This document shows positions 11,042-22,558 of a stretch of 64,000 nt of DNA, in pieces. How positions within the stretch are numbered: position 1 is the stretch's first letter; the number at the start of each line of letters is the position of its first letter. A model generated the notes under the pieces. That model worked only from the letters and a program-made list of their open reading frames with translations, had not been told where the DNA came from and made no database searches. Position numbers and translations under genes: made by a program. The DNA comes from Inia geoffrensis (taxonomy: Eukaryota > Chordata > Mammalia > Artiodactyla > Iniidae). The stretch lies in NCBI GenBank assembly GCA_036417435.1, contig CM070899.1, positions 175,241,494 to 175,305,493 of the forward strand, read 5' to 3'.

Positions 11042-11803
11042 TTTGCTATCATCAAAAAATATACAAGTAATAAATACTCGAGAGATTGTAAAGAAAAGGT
11101 GAGATACACTGTTGGTGAGAGTGTAAATTCGTGCAGCCACTATGGAAAACAGTGTTGCGAGTCCTTAAAAAACGAAAAATAGAACTACCATATGATCCTG
11201 TAATCCTACTCTTGGGTATATATCCAGAAAAGATAAAAACTCTTAATTTGAGAAGATACATGCACCCCAATGTTCAACGCAGCACTATTTACAATAGCCA
11301 AGACATGGAAGCAACCTAAATGTCCATTGACAGATGCACGGATAAAGAAGATGTGAGATATATATAGATATAGATATAGATATAGATACATATAGATACC
11401 TATATATAGATATAGATACATATAGATATATACAGATATAATGGAATATTACTCAGCCATAAAAAAGAATGAAATATTGACATTTGCAGCAACCTGGGTG
11501 GACCTAGAGATTATCATACTAGGTGAAGTAAGTCAGAGAAGGACAAATATCATATCATGTCACTTGTATGTGGAATCAAAAAAAAAGATACAAATGAACT
11601 TATTTACAGAACAGAAACAGACTCACAGAGATAGAAAACAAATTTATGGTTACCAAAGCAGGGGAGGGATAGGCGTTTGAGATTAGCAGATACATATTAT
11701 TATGTATAAAATGCATAAACAACAAGGACCTATTGTATAGATAGCACGGGGAACTATATTCAATATCTTGTAGAAACCTATAATGCAAAAGAATCTATAT
11801 TGG

Positions 11804-11835
<32 letters not shown>

Positions 11836-11916
11836 CTGAATCACTTTGCTGTACTCCTGAAACTAACACAATATTGTAAATCAACTATATACTTCAATTA
11901 AATGATTAAAAATAAG
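11042..11916 (+). mobile_element. L1 3' fragment (5'-truncated)
   Basis: Starts within the ORF2 C-terminal region (11131-11320 reads ...[19 protein letters not shown]...). It passes through ...MEYYSAIKKNEI... at 11441, continues into the 3'UTR, and ends with aactgaatcactttgctgtac... and an A-rich tail. An (ATAGAT)-type expansion lies inside. Confidence 0.9.
11356..11437. repeat. (ATAGAT)n-like microsatellite inside L1
   Basis: A run of ata-gat and ata-cat units replaces the short 'acatatatacaatgg' segment seen in the other L1 copies of this window, so the expansion happened after insertion. Confidence 0.85.
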
Positions 11917-13409
11917 AAAATTAAAATTTGCACCATGAACCCTATCACCATCACCAAACATTACTCAAACTAACAAGAATTTATTATTTAAAAGCATGAC
12001 TAGAAGCCATTTGAAATCACAACCAGCTAGACAAGTGTTATGAGGCATCCTTTTCCCAGGTCGCAAGAATTCCTTAAGTACCTGCGTTACCAACATTATT
12101 AGCATGGCCACCAACATCTTAAAATACTGATGTAGTATTATCAGTAAATGCTGGTATGAAATAGACTGAATATTCAATGTAACTATTCTTAATTATTCAC
12201 TAAGTTAGTGGTAAATAGCTCTATAAATTGAATAGGAAAATGAAAATTTATAAAATTTTGCCTCATTTGGCAAAAAGAATCCCCCCCAAACACGTTTATT
12301 TTTAATGTGTATCAGTTCATAAGGAAAACACTCAAGGACCATCCTATGAGATTCCTAGATTTTTTGAGGGATGTATTTTACTGCCTTTTGAGACAGGAAG
12401 AGCATTTTATTATTCTTTTTAAGATGCACATTCAGGTACAAATCTGATCTCCCTGGTTACAAATACCCCTAGAAGCAAACTTTTCTATCGTAATGAATGT
12501 GTTCATTTATTCACCTGCTCTTTCACACACACAAAAAAAATCTTGCCTTTAATAAGTGAGATGTAAATAGCAAGTGGGAGAAAAAAATCTATTTTGAATA
12601 GGACATTTTCCAAAGGCAAATTTGGTTTAGCTTGAATGACTTATCCAAGTCTTTGATGGAAAACAATTGAAAATAGGAAAAAAGCAGCCTAAAAAAATAG
12701 AATCAGTATAAACTCAAATATTCAGCTCAAACAGGACCTGTGAGATCTGAATATAAGGAAATCCAGAAAACCTGAAAAAATCTAGAGTCTCTGAGCAAAG
12801 ACACTAGAAGTCTGAGGCTTAGCTGAAGAAGAAAAGTAAAATTTTAATTTTTGTTCATTCTCATTCTCTCAATTTCCAGAAACAAAATAGCTGCTAGTTC
12901 TTAGAACTTTAGAAGCTTGCAATTTGTGCATAATTACTTTAATAAGTATAAAATATATCCTATAAATAGCATAATATATTAATTCTGCAAGTTTAAAAGT
13001 AAGATGAGAATTGCTATTTTTAACTTTCTGGAGAACAGGAAGTTCATTTAGTTTTTAGCTCAGGACTTTCCAATACCTGGCACCATACTTTTTATATTAC
13101 AGGTGTTACCAAAACCATATTTCTTCAACTAACTCATGTGCCTTTAGTGCTTGTGGATGAGGGAAGATCCTAGGCACAAACAGCCCCTCCGAAGAGGCAC
13201 CTTCCAGAATAGAGATTTGCCTTTAAGCTCACCAGAACAAGCTACCCGTCATGTTTTGGGGGACTCAACTCCTGCTTTCCAACAGGGACTCTGTGTGTCA
13301 GCGACAGAACCCACATCTGAAAAGAAGCAGCCTCAAGCTTTCCAGGTTTTTGCTTCTTTTAGAAGGTAATCAAGACCATACTCTCACCGCTCACCAGTAT
13401 TTCCCAAAT
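11917..13409. other. Unique AT-rich DNA
   Basis: 1.5 kb with no gene and no repeat I can name. Confidence 0.45.
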
Positions 13410-13596
13410 GTCTTAGTCAGCTTGAGCTGCCATAACAAAATACCACAGAGTGGGCGGCTTAAACAACAGATTTTATTTCTCAAGTTCTGGAGGCTGGAAG
13501 TCCAAGGTCAAGGTACAAGCTGACTCCGTTCCTGGTGAGGGCCCTCTTCGTGGCTTGCAGGAGGCTGTCTGCTCACTGTGTCCTCACATGGCCTTT

Positions 13597-13645
<49 letters not shown>

Positions 13646-13845
13646 GGGGCTGTGTGAGCGTGCACACGCAGAGAGAGTGAAACCTCTGTCTTCTTGTAAG
13701 GACACTAGTCCTATCAGATCAGGGCCCCCACTCTTATGACTTCATCTGATCCTATACATAGAAAGGTCCCCATCTCCAAATTCTCCGTGGGCATTAGGGC
13801 TTCAACATATGAATTTTGTGAGGATACAAACATTCAGTCCGTAAC
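13410..13845 (-). mobile_element. MaLR LTR (MLT1/MST type)
   Basis: Begins tcttagtcagcttgagctgc and 'cataacaaaataccacagag' (13431-13450), the reverse complement of the 3' end of MLT1/MST LTRs. On the minus strand the polyadenylation region is attttatt-derived. It ends ...cattcagtccgtaac, the 5' end of the family. A GT microsatellite has expanded inside. Confidence 0.85.
13600..13643. repeat. (GT)n microsatellite
   Basis: About 21 uninterrupted GT units inside the MaLR LTR. A likely length-polymorphic locus. Confidence 0.95.
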
Positions 13846-13930
13846 CCCAAACTTTTCTGATCGTTCGGAATCCCCTAAAACACTTAAGGCAAACCCAAAC
13901 AAAACCAGATTCCCAGTGCCTGCCCGTGAT

Positions 13931-14098
13931 AGTTTTGTTTTGTTTAATATTTATTTATTTGGCTACATTGGGTCTTCGTTGTGGCACGCAGGATCTTTAG
14001 TTGCGGCATGTGGGATCTAGTTCCCTGACCAGGGATAGAACCCAGGCCCCTTGCATTGGGAGTGTGGAGTCTTAGCCACTGGACCACCAGGGAAGTCC
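13931..14098 (-). mobile_element. tRNA-derived SINE, short type (longer 168-bp variant)
   Basis: T-rich tail side, then ggctacattgggtcttcgtt..., ending ccaccagggaagtccc. Approximate TSD cctgcc(c)gtgat before and cctgcctgtgat after. The extra 'ttgtggcacgcaggatcttt' (13978-13997) segment sets it apart from the common short copies. Confidence 0.85.
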
Positions 14099-14229
14099 CC
14101 TGCCTGTGATGTTCTGATTGCAGAAGGTAGAGCTAGGAATAGTCCAGGGTGGTTCTGATGACCAGGCAAGTTTGTGAAACACTGACCTGCTCTGCAATGT
14201 CTAAAGTGTGGGATGACTTTCTCTCCAAC

Positions 14230-14958
14230 CAGACTCTTTTCCTTGATCTGGCAGGCTGGACTGTCTGGAGCCCATCATACCCAGAACTTTTTCATCTTTC
14301 CCAACTGAAGCTCTGTACCCACTCAACACTAGCTTCCCATTCCCCCTGCCGCAGTCCCTGGCAACCACCATTCTGCATTCTGCTTTCTGTTTCTATGAAT
14401 TTGACTACTCAAGGTACCTCATATAAGTGGGATCATACAATATTTGTCCTTCTGTAATTGACTTATTTCTTTTAGCATAATGTCTTCAAGGTTCATGCAT
14501 GTTATAGCATGTGTTGGAATTTCCTTCCTCTTTAAGGCTGAATATCCCGTTGTATGCATAGATTTTGTTTATTCATCCATCTGACAATGGACACTCAGGT
14601 TGCTTCTACCTTTTGGCTATTGTGAATAATGCTGCTGTGAACATGGATGTACAAATATCTGTTCAAGTCTCTGCTTCGAATTCTTTTGGGTGTATACCCA
14701 GAAGTGGAATTGCTGGATCACATGGTAATTCTATGCCTAAGTTTTTGAGGAGCTGCCATACTGTTTTCCACAGCAGCTGTACTATTTGGCATTCCCTCCA
14801 GCAGTGCACAAAGGTTCCAATTTCTCCACATTCTCATCATTATTTGTTATTTCCTGGTTTGTTTGTTTTTTTTAAATAATAGTCATCTTAATGGGTATAA
14901 GGTGGTATTTCCTTGCGGGCTTAATTTGCATTTCCCTAATTATCAGTGAAGAGTCTTT
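14230..14958 (-). mobile_element. Old L1 3' fragment
   Basis: Reverse-complement L1: the 3'UTR at the left (gaactttttcatctttccca), then ORF2 C-terminal sequence antisense. '...ttgggtgtatacccagaagt' (14687-14706) and 'ttgctggatcacatgg' are diagnostic. Divergence is higher than for the L1 copies at 9 and 63 kb, consistent with an older L1M-type copy. Confidence 0.85.
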
Positions 14959-15125
14959 CTTTGAGGGAACAATAAAAAGAAAAATGTAGCTCCAAAGATT
15001 TAGGTTGGAAGATGATCCCAGGAAATGGAGGCAAATGTGCAGAATCACAATGAAAGAGAGAAAATGATGCGGGAATGCAGCCTTACAAATGTTAATTTCC
15101 AAAACATGCTTTAAAAATAAATGTA

Positions 15126-15329
15126 GGGCTTCCCTGGTGGCGCAGTGGTTGAGAGTCCGCCTGCCGATGCAGGGGACACGGGTTCGTGCCCCCGTCCAGG
15201 AGGATCCCACGTGCCGCGGAGCGGCTGGGCCCGTGAGCCGTGGCCGCTGAGCCTGCGCGTCCAGAGCCTGTGCTCCACAATGGGAGAGGCCACAACAGTG
15301 AGAGGCCCGCGTACCACAAAAAAATAAAA
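15126..15329 (+). mobile_element. CHR-2-like SINE
   Basis: Complete copy with an A-box-like tggcgcagtgg and a B-box-like ggttcgtgccc. Flanked by the TSD aaaaataaatgta (15113-15125, and ending at 15340). Confidence 0.95.
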
Positions 15330-15340
15330 AAATAAATGTA

Positions 15341-16598
15341 ATGCTGTCTTAAACAAAACAAAATCAGGAGGGTATCACTACCCCCAAGGTATAATAAGAA
15401 ATTGAATTGCCACGAATAAGATCACAATGTACTCAAGCTACATGCGGAAAATCAAGAAATAACTATGGCAACATTTCTCCCATATTAAAAAAAAAGGATC
15501 AATTTATTCATTTACCACTTTAAAAATTCAGAAGAAATTCAATCTACCATGAGATCACTTTCACAGTGATAAACCAAACTGATAAGAATCTTTTTGCAGC
15601 TTGCTGGAAGATAGGAACAAAAATTGCTGTGTCACTTTTAAAACATCAAAACCTAGTGTTTTGTCAGCCAACATTCTTTGCCCAGAAGATCTACAGGTTT
15701 GGGGTTAGGCAAGATTCCCCAGGAGAGGGATCCAGATAAGGGATTAGCAATAGGAAATTTGGCATCAAGCAAGGGAATGTTCCAGAAAAACAACAGTGTC
15801 TAAATTCCTTCCCCAAGTACACAGAGTGTACATTCATAATACAGCCATAGGCTTTAAGAATGTCGGCTAGTTTAGCCTGATAGGTAAACACATTTAGAAT
15901 CGGCATTTGAAAACTCACTCTAAAGGGAACTGATACTGCAAATTCTGTACAAAATACAGTAAAAAAAAAAAAAAAAAAACCCACAGTACTCCATTTACTG
16001 TGAAGTACACCAAGTCAGCATTATTTTTTTGTGGTTTCTTTTCTTTCTCAGAGGCAGTCAGTTGCAGTGTCCCATATCATTTGACCAGACACTTAATTCT
16101 CAAGCTTCTCCCTCCCTTCTCAAATCACATTACTGTCTTAAGAGGTCAAAAATAAAGCCTTAAGAATGTTCTGGGGTTTGCATTTCTCCTGAGGAACAGG
16201 CAGAAGTTCTGTAGGAATCATTACTGAGGCGACTTGGTTTCATTCTGATGTGAATTCAAGGTCTCCTGTTCAAAAAGGCTGCGGGCTAGGATGCCAGGTT
16301 GCACACCTGTGATTAATTGATCTGAGTGCTGGAACTGCAATTGTTTCTTCACTTGGCTGCAGCTGAAACAGCAGCCACTGTCAGTAAAATAAGTGTAACC
16401 CTTGAGTGCCTGGAGCAGTGGATAAACAGGAGGAGAAGAGATGATGGGAGGTTAGGGCCCTCCTGGTGGTCAAGGAGAAGATCTGGTGTCCATGAAAAGT
16501 CAGGGAGGACCAGAGAACCGTCGGAAACAGATGGTCTCTCCTTTCTAGGCAAGCAGCAGAATTCATTTACCCTCATCAAAATGAGCATACTATTTTCT
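15341..16598. other. Unique DNA with an A tract
   Basis: No gene recognised. A 19-bp A run at 15961-15979 is not attached to a recognisable retroposon body. Frames near 16326-16613 overlap on both strands and show no motif. Confidence 0.4.
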
Positions 16599-16670
16599 TT
16601 TTTTTTTTTTTAACCACTCTAGCCTTTTTTTAAAAAAATTTTTATTGGAGTACAGTTGATTTACAATGTT
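16599..16670 (-). mobile_element. Micro-insertion of an L1 3' end (about 72 bp)
   Basis: A T tract, 'aaccactctagcc', another T/A-rich tract and then tttattggagtacagttgat, which is the reverse complement of the last 40 bases of the cetartiodactyl L1 3'UTR. It is bracketed by 21-bp direct repeats at 16578-16598 and 16671-16691 (aaaatgagcata... with 2 mismatches). Confidence 0.8.
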
Positions 16671-16691
16671 AAAATGAGCATAACATTTTCT

Positions 16692-17197
16692 GAGCTCAGC
16701 TCCTACAACCAAGATTTCTGTTGAGATAAACTTCATGTAGCCAATGATCAGCAGTCTGTCAAAGCTCTTTGAATAGCACTTGACCCTGCGCCAAGGGGAG
16801 AGAGACATGATCTAACCCACTGGCTCTCCCTGCCTGGGCAGGACAGCAGGTATCTCCCTCTGTGGTGATGAATGGATCAGATCATCTTAGCCTGGCATCA
16901 TTAAATACCTGAATTATGAAATGAACTCCCCTTGTTCCAATTTCTGTGGTCACTAAGCAACTTCCTCTTACAGAATTTGACTTCCCATGTAACCTGCCTT
17001 TGCCGTTGGCCAAAGACTGCTAGTATTCAGTCCCCTTGGCCCTTTGAGTCATAGGAAATTGGCAGTTACTTTGGCTTTTCCATCACTCTTTGAGTTTGGT
17101 TCATGGGACTCCACCCCTGAGAAGCATTCCACTCTCCACAATTCATGGATTGATAAATTAGGTTTCTGTTCTTCCAAGACTCAGGAGGACAGTTGTA
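16692..17197. other. Unique non-coding DNA
   Basis: Nothing recognisable on either strand. Confidence 0.4.
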
Positions 17198-17325
17198 CAT
17201 GATTAGTTGAATCTGCAGATGCAGAACCGTGGAGACTGAGGGCCGACAATGGGGCCTGAGCAACCGTGGGTTTTGTTACCCACATCGGGTCCTGGAACCA
17301 ATCCCCCAAGGATACCAGGGTGTGT
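17198..17325 (+). mobile_element. Tigger/MER2-like DNA transposon remnant
   Basis: Contains 'ttgaatctgcagatgcagaa' and 'gagggccgaca', then 'gtcctggaaccaatccccca'. These are the sub-terminal blocks of the TcMar-Tigger MER2-type elements lying almost back to back, so the interior is gone. Confidence 0.65.
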
Positions 17326-17520
17326 TCGTGCCCCTACACCCCCCCCAACTGTTCAGTGGTCAACTGTACGCTCCTTTTTAGTTCATTTATTGTCCCAATT
17401 TATATGCCCCCTGCCATACTTCCAGAGGCAGGAGATGTGTTTATTCATCTCTGATATTTCAAGAATATCCAAGATAAATTAAATGAAAAGTGCAAAATGC
17501 AAGGTAAAAAATATAGAGAC

Positions 17521-17715
17521 AGAAATACCATTTATTTGTGTTTTTAAATATATGCATGTATATGCATCCAAAATTTCTGGAAGGCTAAACAAGAGACTAT
17601 TACCAGGATTTACCTCTGGGGATGGGTGGGGAGGAAGAAAAGGAGACTTCTACCGTTTCTGTTTTATCTTTTCTGTTTTACCATGTCATGTATCAATTTT
17701 ATAATTAAAAAGAAG
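17521..17715 (+). repeat. Possible old L1 3'UTR remnant
   Basis: Resembles the tail pattern of old L1s ('...ttacctctggggatgggtgg...', then T/C-rich, then 'ttataattaaaaag'). A similar pattern occurs at 39538-39720. Assignment is by general resemblance only. Confidence 0.35.
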
Positions 17716-18675
17716 TGAAAAGAAAGTTAGATACTTGATAATATATAAATATTAAGGTCACTCACCTGAAAAGATAGCTCAAAAGAGGAAAACAGAGAAT
17801 CTCCAAATCTAATCCAACTGACCAGGGCATAGGGTGCATGACCCATGGGAGTCTAACCCAAGAAGCCTGCAGCTTATACCCCTTTGATGAGGATGTTTTA
17901 GCAGAAGAAGGATACTCAGCATGGAGACCAGAAAAATCAGAGCCCCAAGGAGGAAGACTTCTTAGTGTTTGTCCAGTCCTGTCCAGATAGCCACTAGCTA
18001 TGAGAACATAAATATGCTGGTTCCTGGAGAACTGGACTCCACTGTCCAGTTCTGGGGAAGGAGCAGTTCACCAGATTTACCACATCTGGATGGAACATTC
18101 TTCATGGCTACCCAAATCCCATTGCTCTAATTTCATGCTCACCAAATGTATTACTGGCTGCTGGAGTGAATAACCCTGAAATCACATTGGCTTAAAGCAA
18201 TAACATTTCTGTCTCTGGCATGTCACATTCCAGTGACAGTTGGGGCACAGGTAAGCGCCACACAGTCCTTCAGGGACTCAGGACCATTTAGTATTGTGAC
18301 TCCACCTGAGTCCTTGGAGTGGGTGGATGTGGAGGGAGAGGGTAGAGAAAGTACACGCACTCTTCAGATTCTTGGCCCAGAGGTAAAGCTCACTTTTGTT
18401 CACATTCCAGTAGAAAGAACTCCTCGTGTGGCCCCATGCCCAGAAGGAGGACACGGTCGTGGGTGAGCATCAAGCAATTTTCCAGTGATTAATTTGGTTT
18501 GTCTGGAATCCAAATCTAGAAAGGGGGAGACTTGAACGATGTATATGAGCATGTCCATCACCAGGGAGCTATGTCTCCTAACTTAAATTAACACATCATC
18601 TTTTTAGTTTATAATTCTATCATGACTTTACTTTTATTGCAAATTACACCCTAAGAACTTATTCATCTCTATATA
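17716..18675. other. Mostly unique DNA, with a possible worn LTR
   Basis: 18135-18470 (ctggctgctggagtgaataa...) resembles, in minus orientation, the LTR-like blocks at 29043 and 42826 but is too worn to name. The rest is unassigned. Confidence 0.35.
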
Positions 18676-18692
18676 AAAAGATAAATGTTTCT

Positions 18693-18804
18693 GGTGGTCC
18701 AGTGTTTAGGACTCTGTGCTTTCACTGCTGAGGGGCCAGGTTCAATCCCTAGTCAGGGAACTAAGATCCCACAAGCCTCGCAGTACGGCCAAAAAAAAAA
18801 AAAA
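18693..18804 (+). mobile_element. tRNA-derived SINE, short type, 5'-truncated
   Basis: Lacks the first few bases of the head (begins ggtggtccagtg). A tail at 18791-18804. Perfect 17-bp TSD aaaagataaatgtttct at 18676-18692 and 18801-18817, so insertion is recent enough to keep it intact. Confidence 0.93.
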
Positions 18805-19095
18805 GATAAATGTTTCTGAATTTGTAAACCTGAGGACATAGCTTTGGACCAATGTCATCACACCAGGACACTGCAAACCTGTGAGAACCCTTCTAAACTG
18901 GCCAGATGGGCCAACCTCCACTATCTCTCCACCGCTTCTCTCTAAAATTTCAGCTGTTCCAAGAACTGTCAGCTTCTGCCCATGCAAAAGTATAGTCTGG
19001 AGTTTATCTGAACAGGGAAATAATTTTTCAAACCCAAATTCCTTGTAAGTGACTAAGCGGCAGCTAAAGGGTGAAGTCCTCACATAGGCCAGGTG

Positions 19096-19535
19096 TCTTA
19101 GTCCCCTAGGGCAGCTGCAGCAAATCACCACAACCTTGGTGTCTTCAAACAGTGGACAGTTTGGAGGCAAGAAGCCTGAAATCGGGGTGTTGGCAGGATC
19201 ACACTCCTCCAAAAGCTCGAGGGGAGATTTCGTCCGGCTTCTTCTGGCTTCTGGTGGTTCCAGGCATCCCACGGCTTACAGGAGCATCACCCTAATCTCT
19301 GCCTCCGTCTTCACATGACCTTCTCCGCCTGTGCCTTTATGTACTCCCCTTTTCTGCCTCATTTAAGGAGACTCGCCATTGGATTCAGAGCCCATCTAAA
19401 CCCAGGGTGATCTCATCTCCGGATTCTTACCTTAATTACATCTGTCAAGGCTGTTATTCCAATTAAGATCACATTCTGAGCTTCCAGGTAAACATATCTT
19501 TTTGGGGGGGACACCAGGCAGCCTGCTATACCAAG
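19096..19535 (-). mobile_element. MaLR LTR (MLT1 C/D-like)
   Basis: 'cttagtcccctagggcagct' (19098-19117) and 'gcagcaaatcaccacaacct' (19117-19136) are the antisense of the MLT1 3' end. It continues through 'aattacatctgtcaaggc' and 'attaagatcacattctgagc' to about 19535. The 176-codon minus-strand open frame overlapping it (18742-19272) is a by-product of this LTR and the neighbouring SINE. Confidence 0.8.
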
Positions 19536-19717
19536 TAAAAAGCTTCCTGCCCAATATCATCTTCCATTCATACAGGCCCTTAGCAAACGTTGACTGAGTA
19601 ACCCGGGGTTTATTGCTTAAAGGATGCTACGTGGTGAGTGCTGCTAGGAAGGGAAGCCAAGGACTGCAAGCAGTCCTGCCAGGACACAGGGCAAACTCCA
19701 AAGCAGAAGTGTTTTTC

Positions 19718-19830
19718 TTTTTTGGCCGCAACTTGTAGCTTTCGGGATCTCAGTTCCCCGACCAGAGACTGAGCCCAGGCCCTGGCAGTGAAAGCGCCGA
19801 GTCCTAGCCACAGGACCGCCACGGAATTCC
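19718..19830 (-). mobile_element. tRNA-derived SINE, short type
   Basis: Near-perfect TSD agaagtg(t/c)ttttc at 19705-19717 and 19832-19844. Ends gaccgccacggaattccc. Confidence 0.9.
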
Positions 19831-19913
19831 CAGAAGTGCTTTTCCTTATCTTCTAAATATTGAAATTATTTTTCAGTCTCTCAAACGTAAAAGACTGCCC
19901 TGAGCTTTTATAT

Positions 19914-20216
19914 ATAAATTTATTTATTTTTGGCTGCGTTGGGTCTTTGTTGCTGTGCACATGCCTTCTCTAGTTGCGGCGAGCAGGGGCTACTCTTCCG
20001 GGCGGTGTGCGGGCTTCTCATTGCGTTGGCTCCTCTCGTTGCGGAGCACGGACTCTAGGCACGTGGGCTTCAGTAGTTGTGGCACGTGGGCTCAGTAGTT
20101 GTGGCTCACGGGCTTAGTTGCTCCACAGCATGTAGGATCTTCCTGGCCCAGGGCTCGAACCCGTGTCCCCTGCATTGGCAGGCAGATTCTTAACCACTGC
20201 GCCACCAGGGAAGTCC
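19914..20216 (-). mobile_element. tRNA-derived SINE, long type
   Basis: Full long form with a 19-bp perfect TSD (ctgccctgagcttttatat at 19895-19913 and 20217-20235). It reads ggctgcgttgggtctttgtt... in reverse and closes with gcgccaccagggaagtcc. Confidence 0.95.
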
Positions 20217-20235
20217 CTGCCCTGAGCTTTTATAT

Positions 20236-20924
20236 TTGGCTATGGTGTCAAATTCTAACAGGGAACTCCCACAACCAACCTTTTTGTTACCAGGAGTTTC
20301 CATGTTCACTTAGGGCAAGAGATGCTGACAGTTAAGGCCTTAAGAGGAACAGGAGAGGGGACCCTGCAGCAGACTATGCTCAAGAGTCCTGGTTTGTAAA
20401 GAGAACAGTGTGATGAGCAGGTGGGTGGCAGGGAGGACAACAGAGCAGCATTGGTACCTTGGATGGCAATCCCTGACTTGAAATTTTGGGGTCTAACGAT
20501 TAAAGCAGAGAGGTCTCCTGTCACCTCTCCAGACATCCTCTCATTGCCCTATGCAGTGTAGTTTTCCACATCAGAATGTTCTTTTCATCCTATATTGCTG
20601 TTATAACACCATCAAGAGTAAAGAAACAGCTAGATCCCTACATGGTACTCACAGTTATCGGAAGCAGTAAGGAAGAAGACAAACAGAATAAACTTAATGT
20701 GATGTGACACTTCCAACTGTATTGCTTTTTTTGCACCCTCCTTTACCATTTAGGGCTAGACACCTTGATATTTATGCAGAGAGGAAAGGAATGGTATCGA
20801 TCTCTGTATCCAATGAATTCATGCCTTCTCCCACGTGGCACGAAAGCTTTTGTATTGCTAAATTCACTGTATTCCCAGCAGCCTAAGAAAAGTTTTTCTT
20901 TTCATTCTTATATAGTGCTTTCTT
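20236..20924. other. Unique non-coding DNA
   Basis: No repeat or exon recognised. Confidence 0.4.
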
Positions 20925-21500
20925 CCTAAGAACCTTAATACTTACCCCATAGAGCACCTCATTTCACTCTCATGCTAAGTAGAATACATTATTATCATCC
21001 CTGGTTTTCAGACAGAAAAACAAAGACATGCATCAAGGAGTTGGTGGGGGAAGGGTAGGGGATTAACATACAGAGAACATACAAGACTTGTCCAGGGGAC
21101 TTCCCTGGTGGCGCAGTGGTTAAGAATCACTTGCCAATGCAGGGGACACGGGTTCAAGCTCTGGTCTGGGAAGATCCCACATGCCGCGGAGCAACTAAGC
21201 CCCTGTGTGCCACAACTACTGAGCCTGCGCTCTAGAGCCCATGAGCCACAACTACTGAAGCCCGTGCGCCAGGAGCCCGTGCTCCGCAACAAGAGAAGCC
21301 ACTGCAACGAGAAGCCCGCGCACAGCAGCAAAGAGTAGACCCCGCTCGCCGCAACTAGAGAAAGCCCACACGCAGCAACTAAGACCCAATGCAGCCAAAA
21401 ATAAATAAATAAATAAATTTTTTAAAAAAGAGAGAGAGAGAGGCTTGTCCAAAGTAATAAGATCAGTAACCAGAACTCCTAACTTGTTCTCTTGGCCAAA
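20925..21500 (-). repeat. MIR, split by a long SINE
   Basis: 20930-21030 shows the antisense MIR pattern (agcacctcatttcactctca... ttattatcatcc...ttttcagacagaaaaacaaa). After the SINE, 21441-21500 continues with 'ttgtccaaagtaataagatc', the next block of the same MIR. Confidence 0.6.
21095..21440 (+). mobile_element. tRNA-derived SINE, long type
   Basis: Inserted into the MIR above. TSD ag(a/g)cttgtcca at 21084-21094 and 21441-21451. Tail is (aaat)n, then a GA-rich run. Confidence 0.95.
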
Positions 21501-22247
21501 TTAAAATGTCTGCTAAAAGACCTGACACAGAAGAATACTTTAAATGACCCCACAACAAAGAAATCTGACACATCCAGGGTGTATTCATTAGCTAGGACAA
21601 ATGACCTGGTTTTACCAACAAATCACTGAAAATAGGGAAAAATCAAATAAGTGTGGGGATCTTGTGTGGATGCTAATTTGAAAAAAACAGCTGTAAAAAT
21701 ACATGTTAAGAGTGATCAGGAAAATTCATTCCTTACCTAGAAAAGCTTCCACAGAGGAGAGCTGGCCAGGCTGGAGGAGAGGAGGCAGGCCTACAGGCTG
21801 AGTGAACGCCATGGTCCTTAGCTTGGAAGAGACCACTTCAGGCTGTCGTTTCAGGGAATTCATTCAGCTGCTGAACAGAGGGTGGACTTGATGAGAATGT
21901 GCCCCAAAGAGGTGGGATGAGATTGGAGCCCATAACAAGAGTCTGGATGAAAAGATGAGGGGGTCCCAACCTTCTAACCTCAGGTGTTAGAAGGGACAGA
22001 GAAAGAGACTGAGAAGCAACATATTTAGAAGAGGAAAAATGGGGCTCCAGGACTGGCTCAGTGTCTTCAGATCTTGCTCATCTAACAGTTTGGGACTTGC
22101 AGGTGGGTTTACCCCTCTTCCAGGCGGGCAGATGGCAGTTCTTCAACACAGGGCTTCCCAGGTTTTCCAAGCTGTGGCCAAGCCAGACTGGAAGAAAGGG
22201 GGAAAGAGCTGAGTCCAGGACCACAGATTCCCTCAAGTAAGTAAATC
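21501..22247. other. Unique non-coding DNA
   Basis: Nothing recognised; purine-rich between 21740 and 22050. Confidence 0.4.
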
Positions 22248-22261
22248 AGAAGTTGCTCCCA

Positions 22262-22452
22262 GGACTTCCCTGGTGGCGCAGTGGTTGAGTCCGCCTGACG
22301 ATGCAGGGGCCGTGGGTTCGTGCCCCGGCCCGGGAAGATCTCACATGCAGCAGAGCGGCTGGGCCCATGAGCCATGGCCGCTGAGCCTGCAGGTCCGGAG
22401 CCTGTGCTCCGCAACGGGTGAGGCTGCAGCAGTGAGAGGCCCGCGTGCTGCA

Positions 22453-22483
<31 letters not shown>
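22262..22483 (+). mobile_element. CHR-2-like SINE
   Basis: Perfect 14-bp TSD agaagttgctccca (22248-22261, 22484-22497) and a long pure A tail (about 30 bases). Together these suggest a young copy. It has lost 2 bases in the head (gttgagtccgcc instead of gttgagagtccgcc). Confidence 0.95.
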
Positions 22484-22486
<3 letters not shown>

Positions 22487-22558
22487 AGTTGCTCCCAATA
22501 CTCCTGCACACATTCCACTAGTGAGAGTTGAGTCACACAGCCACCCTTTGCTGTAAAA

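Noticed and set aside
13600..13643. GT repeat as a possible Z-DNA regulatory site
   Set aside because: An ordinary microsatellite inside an LTR; nothing in the sequence supports regulation.
18742..19272. 176-codon open frame on the minus strand, the second longest in the window
   Set aside because: It runs through an antisense-oriented SINE and a MaLR LTR; no domain, no codon pattern and both parts are explained as repeats.
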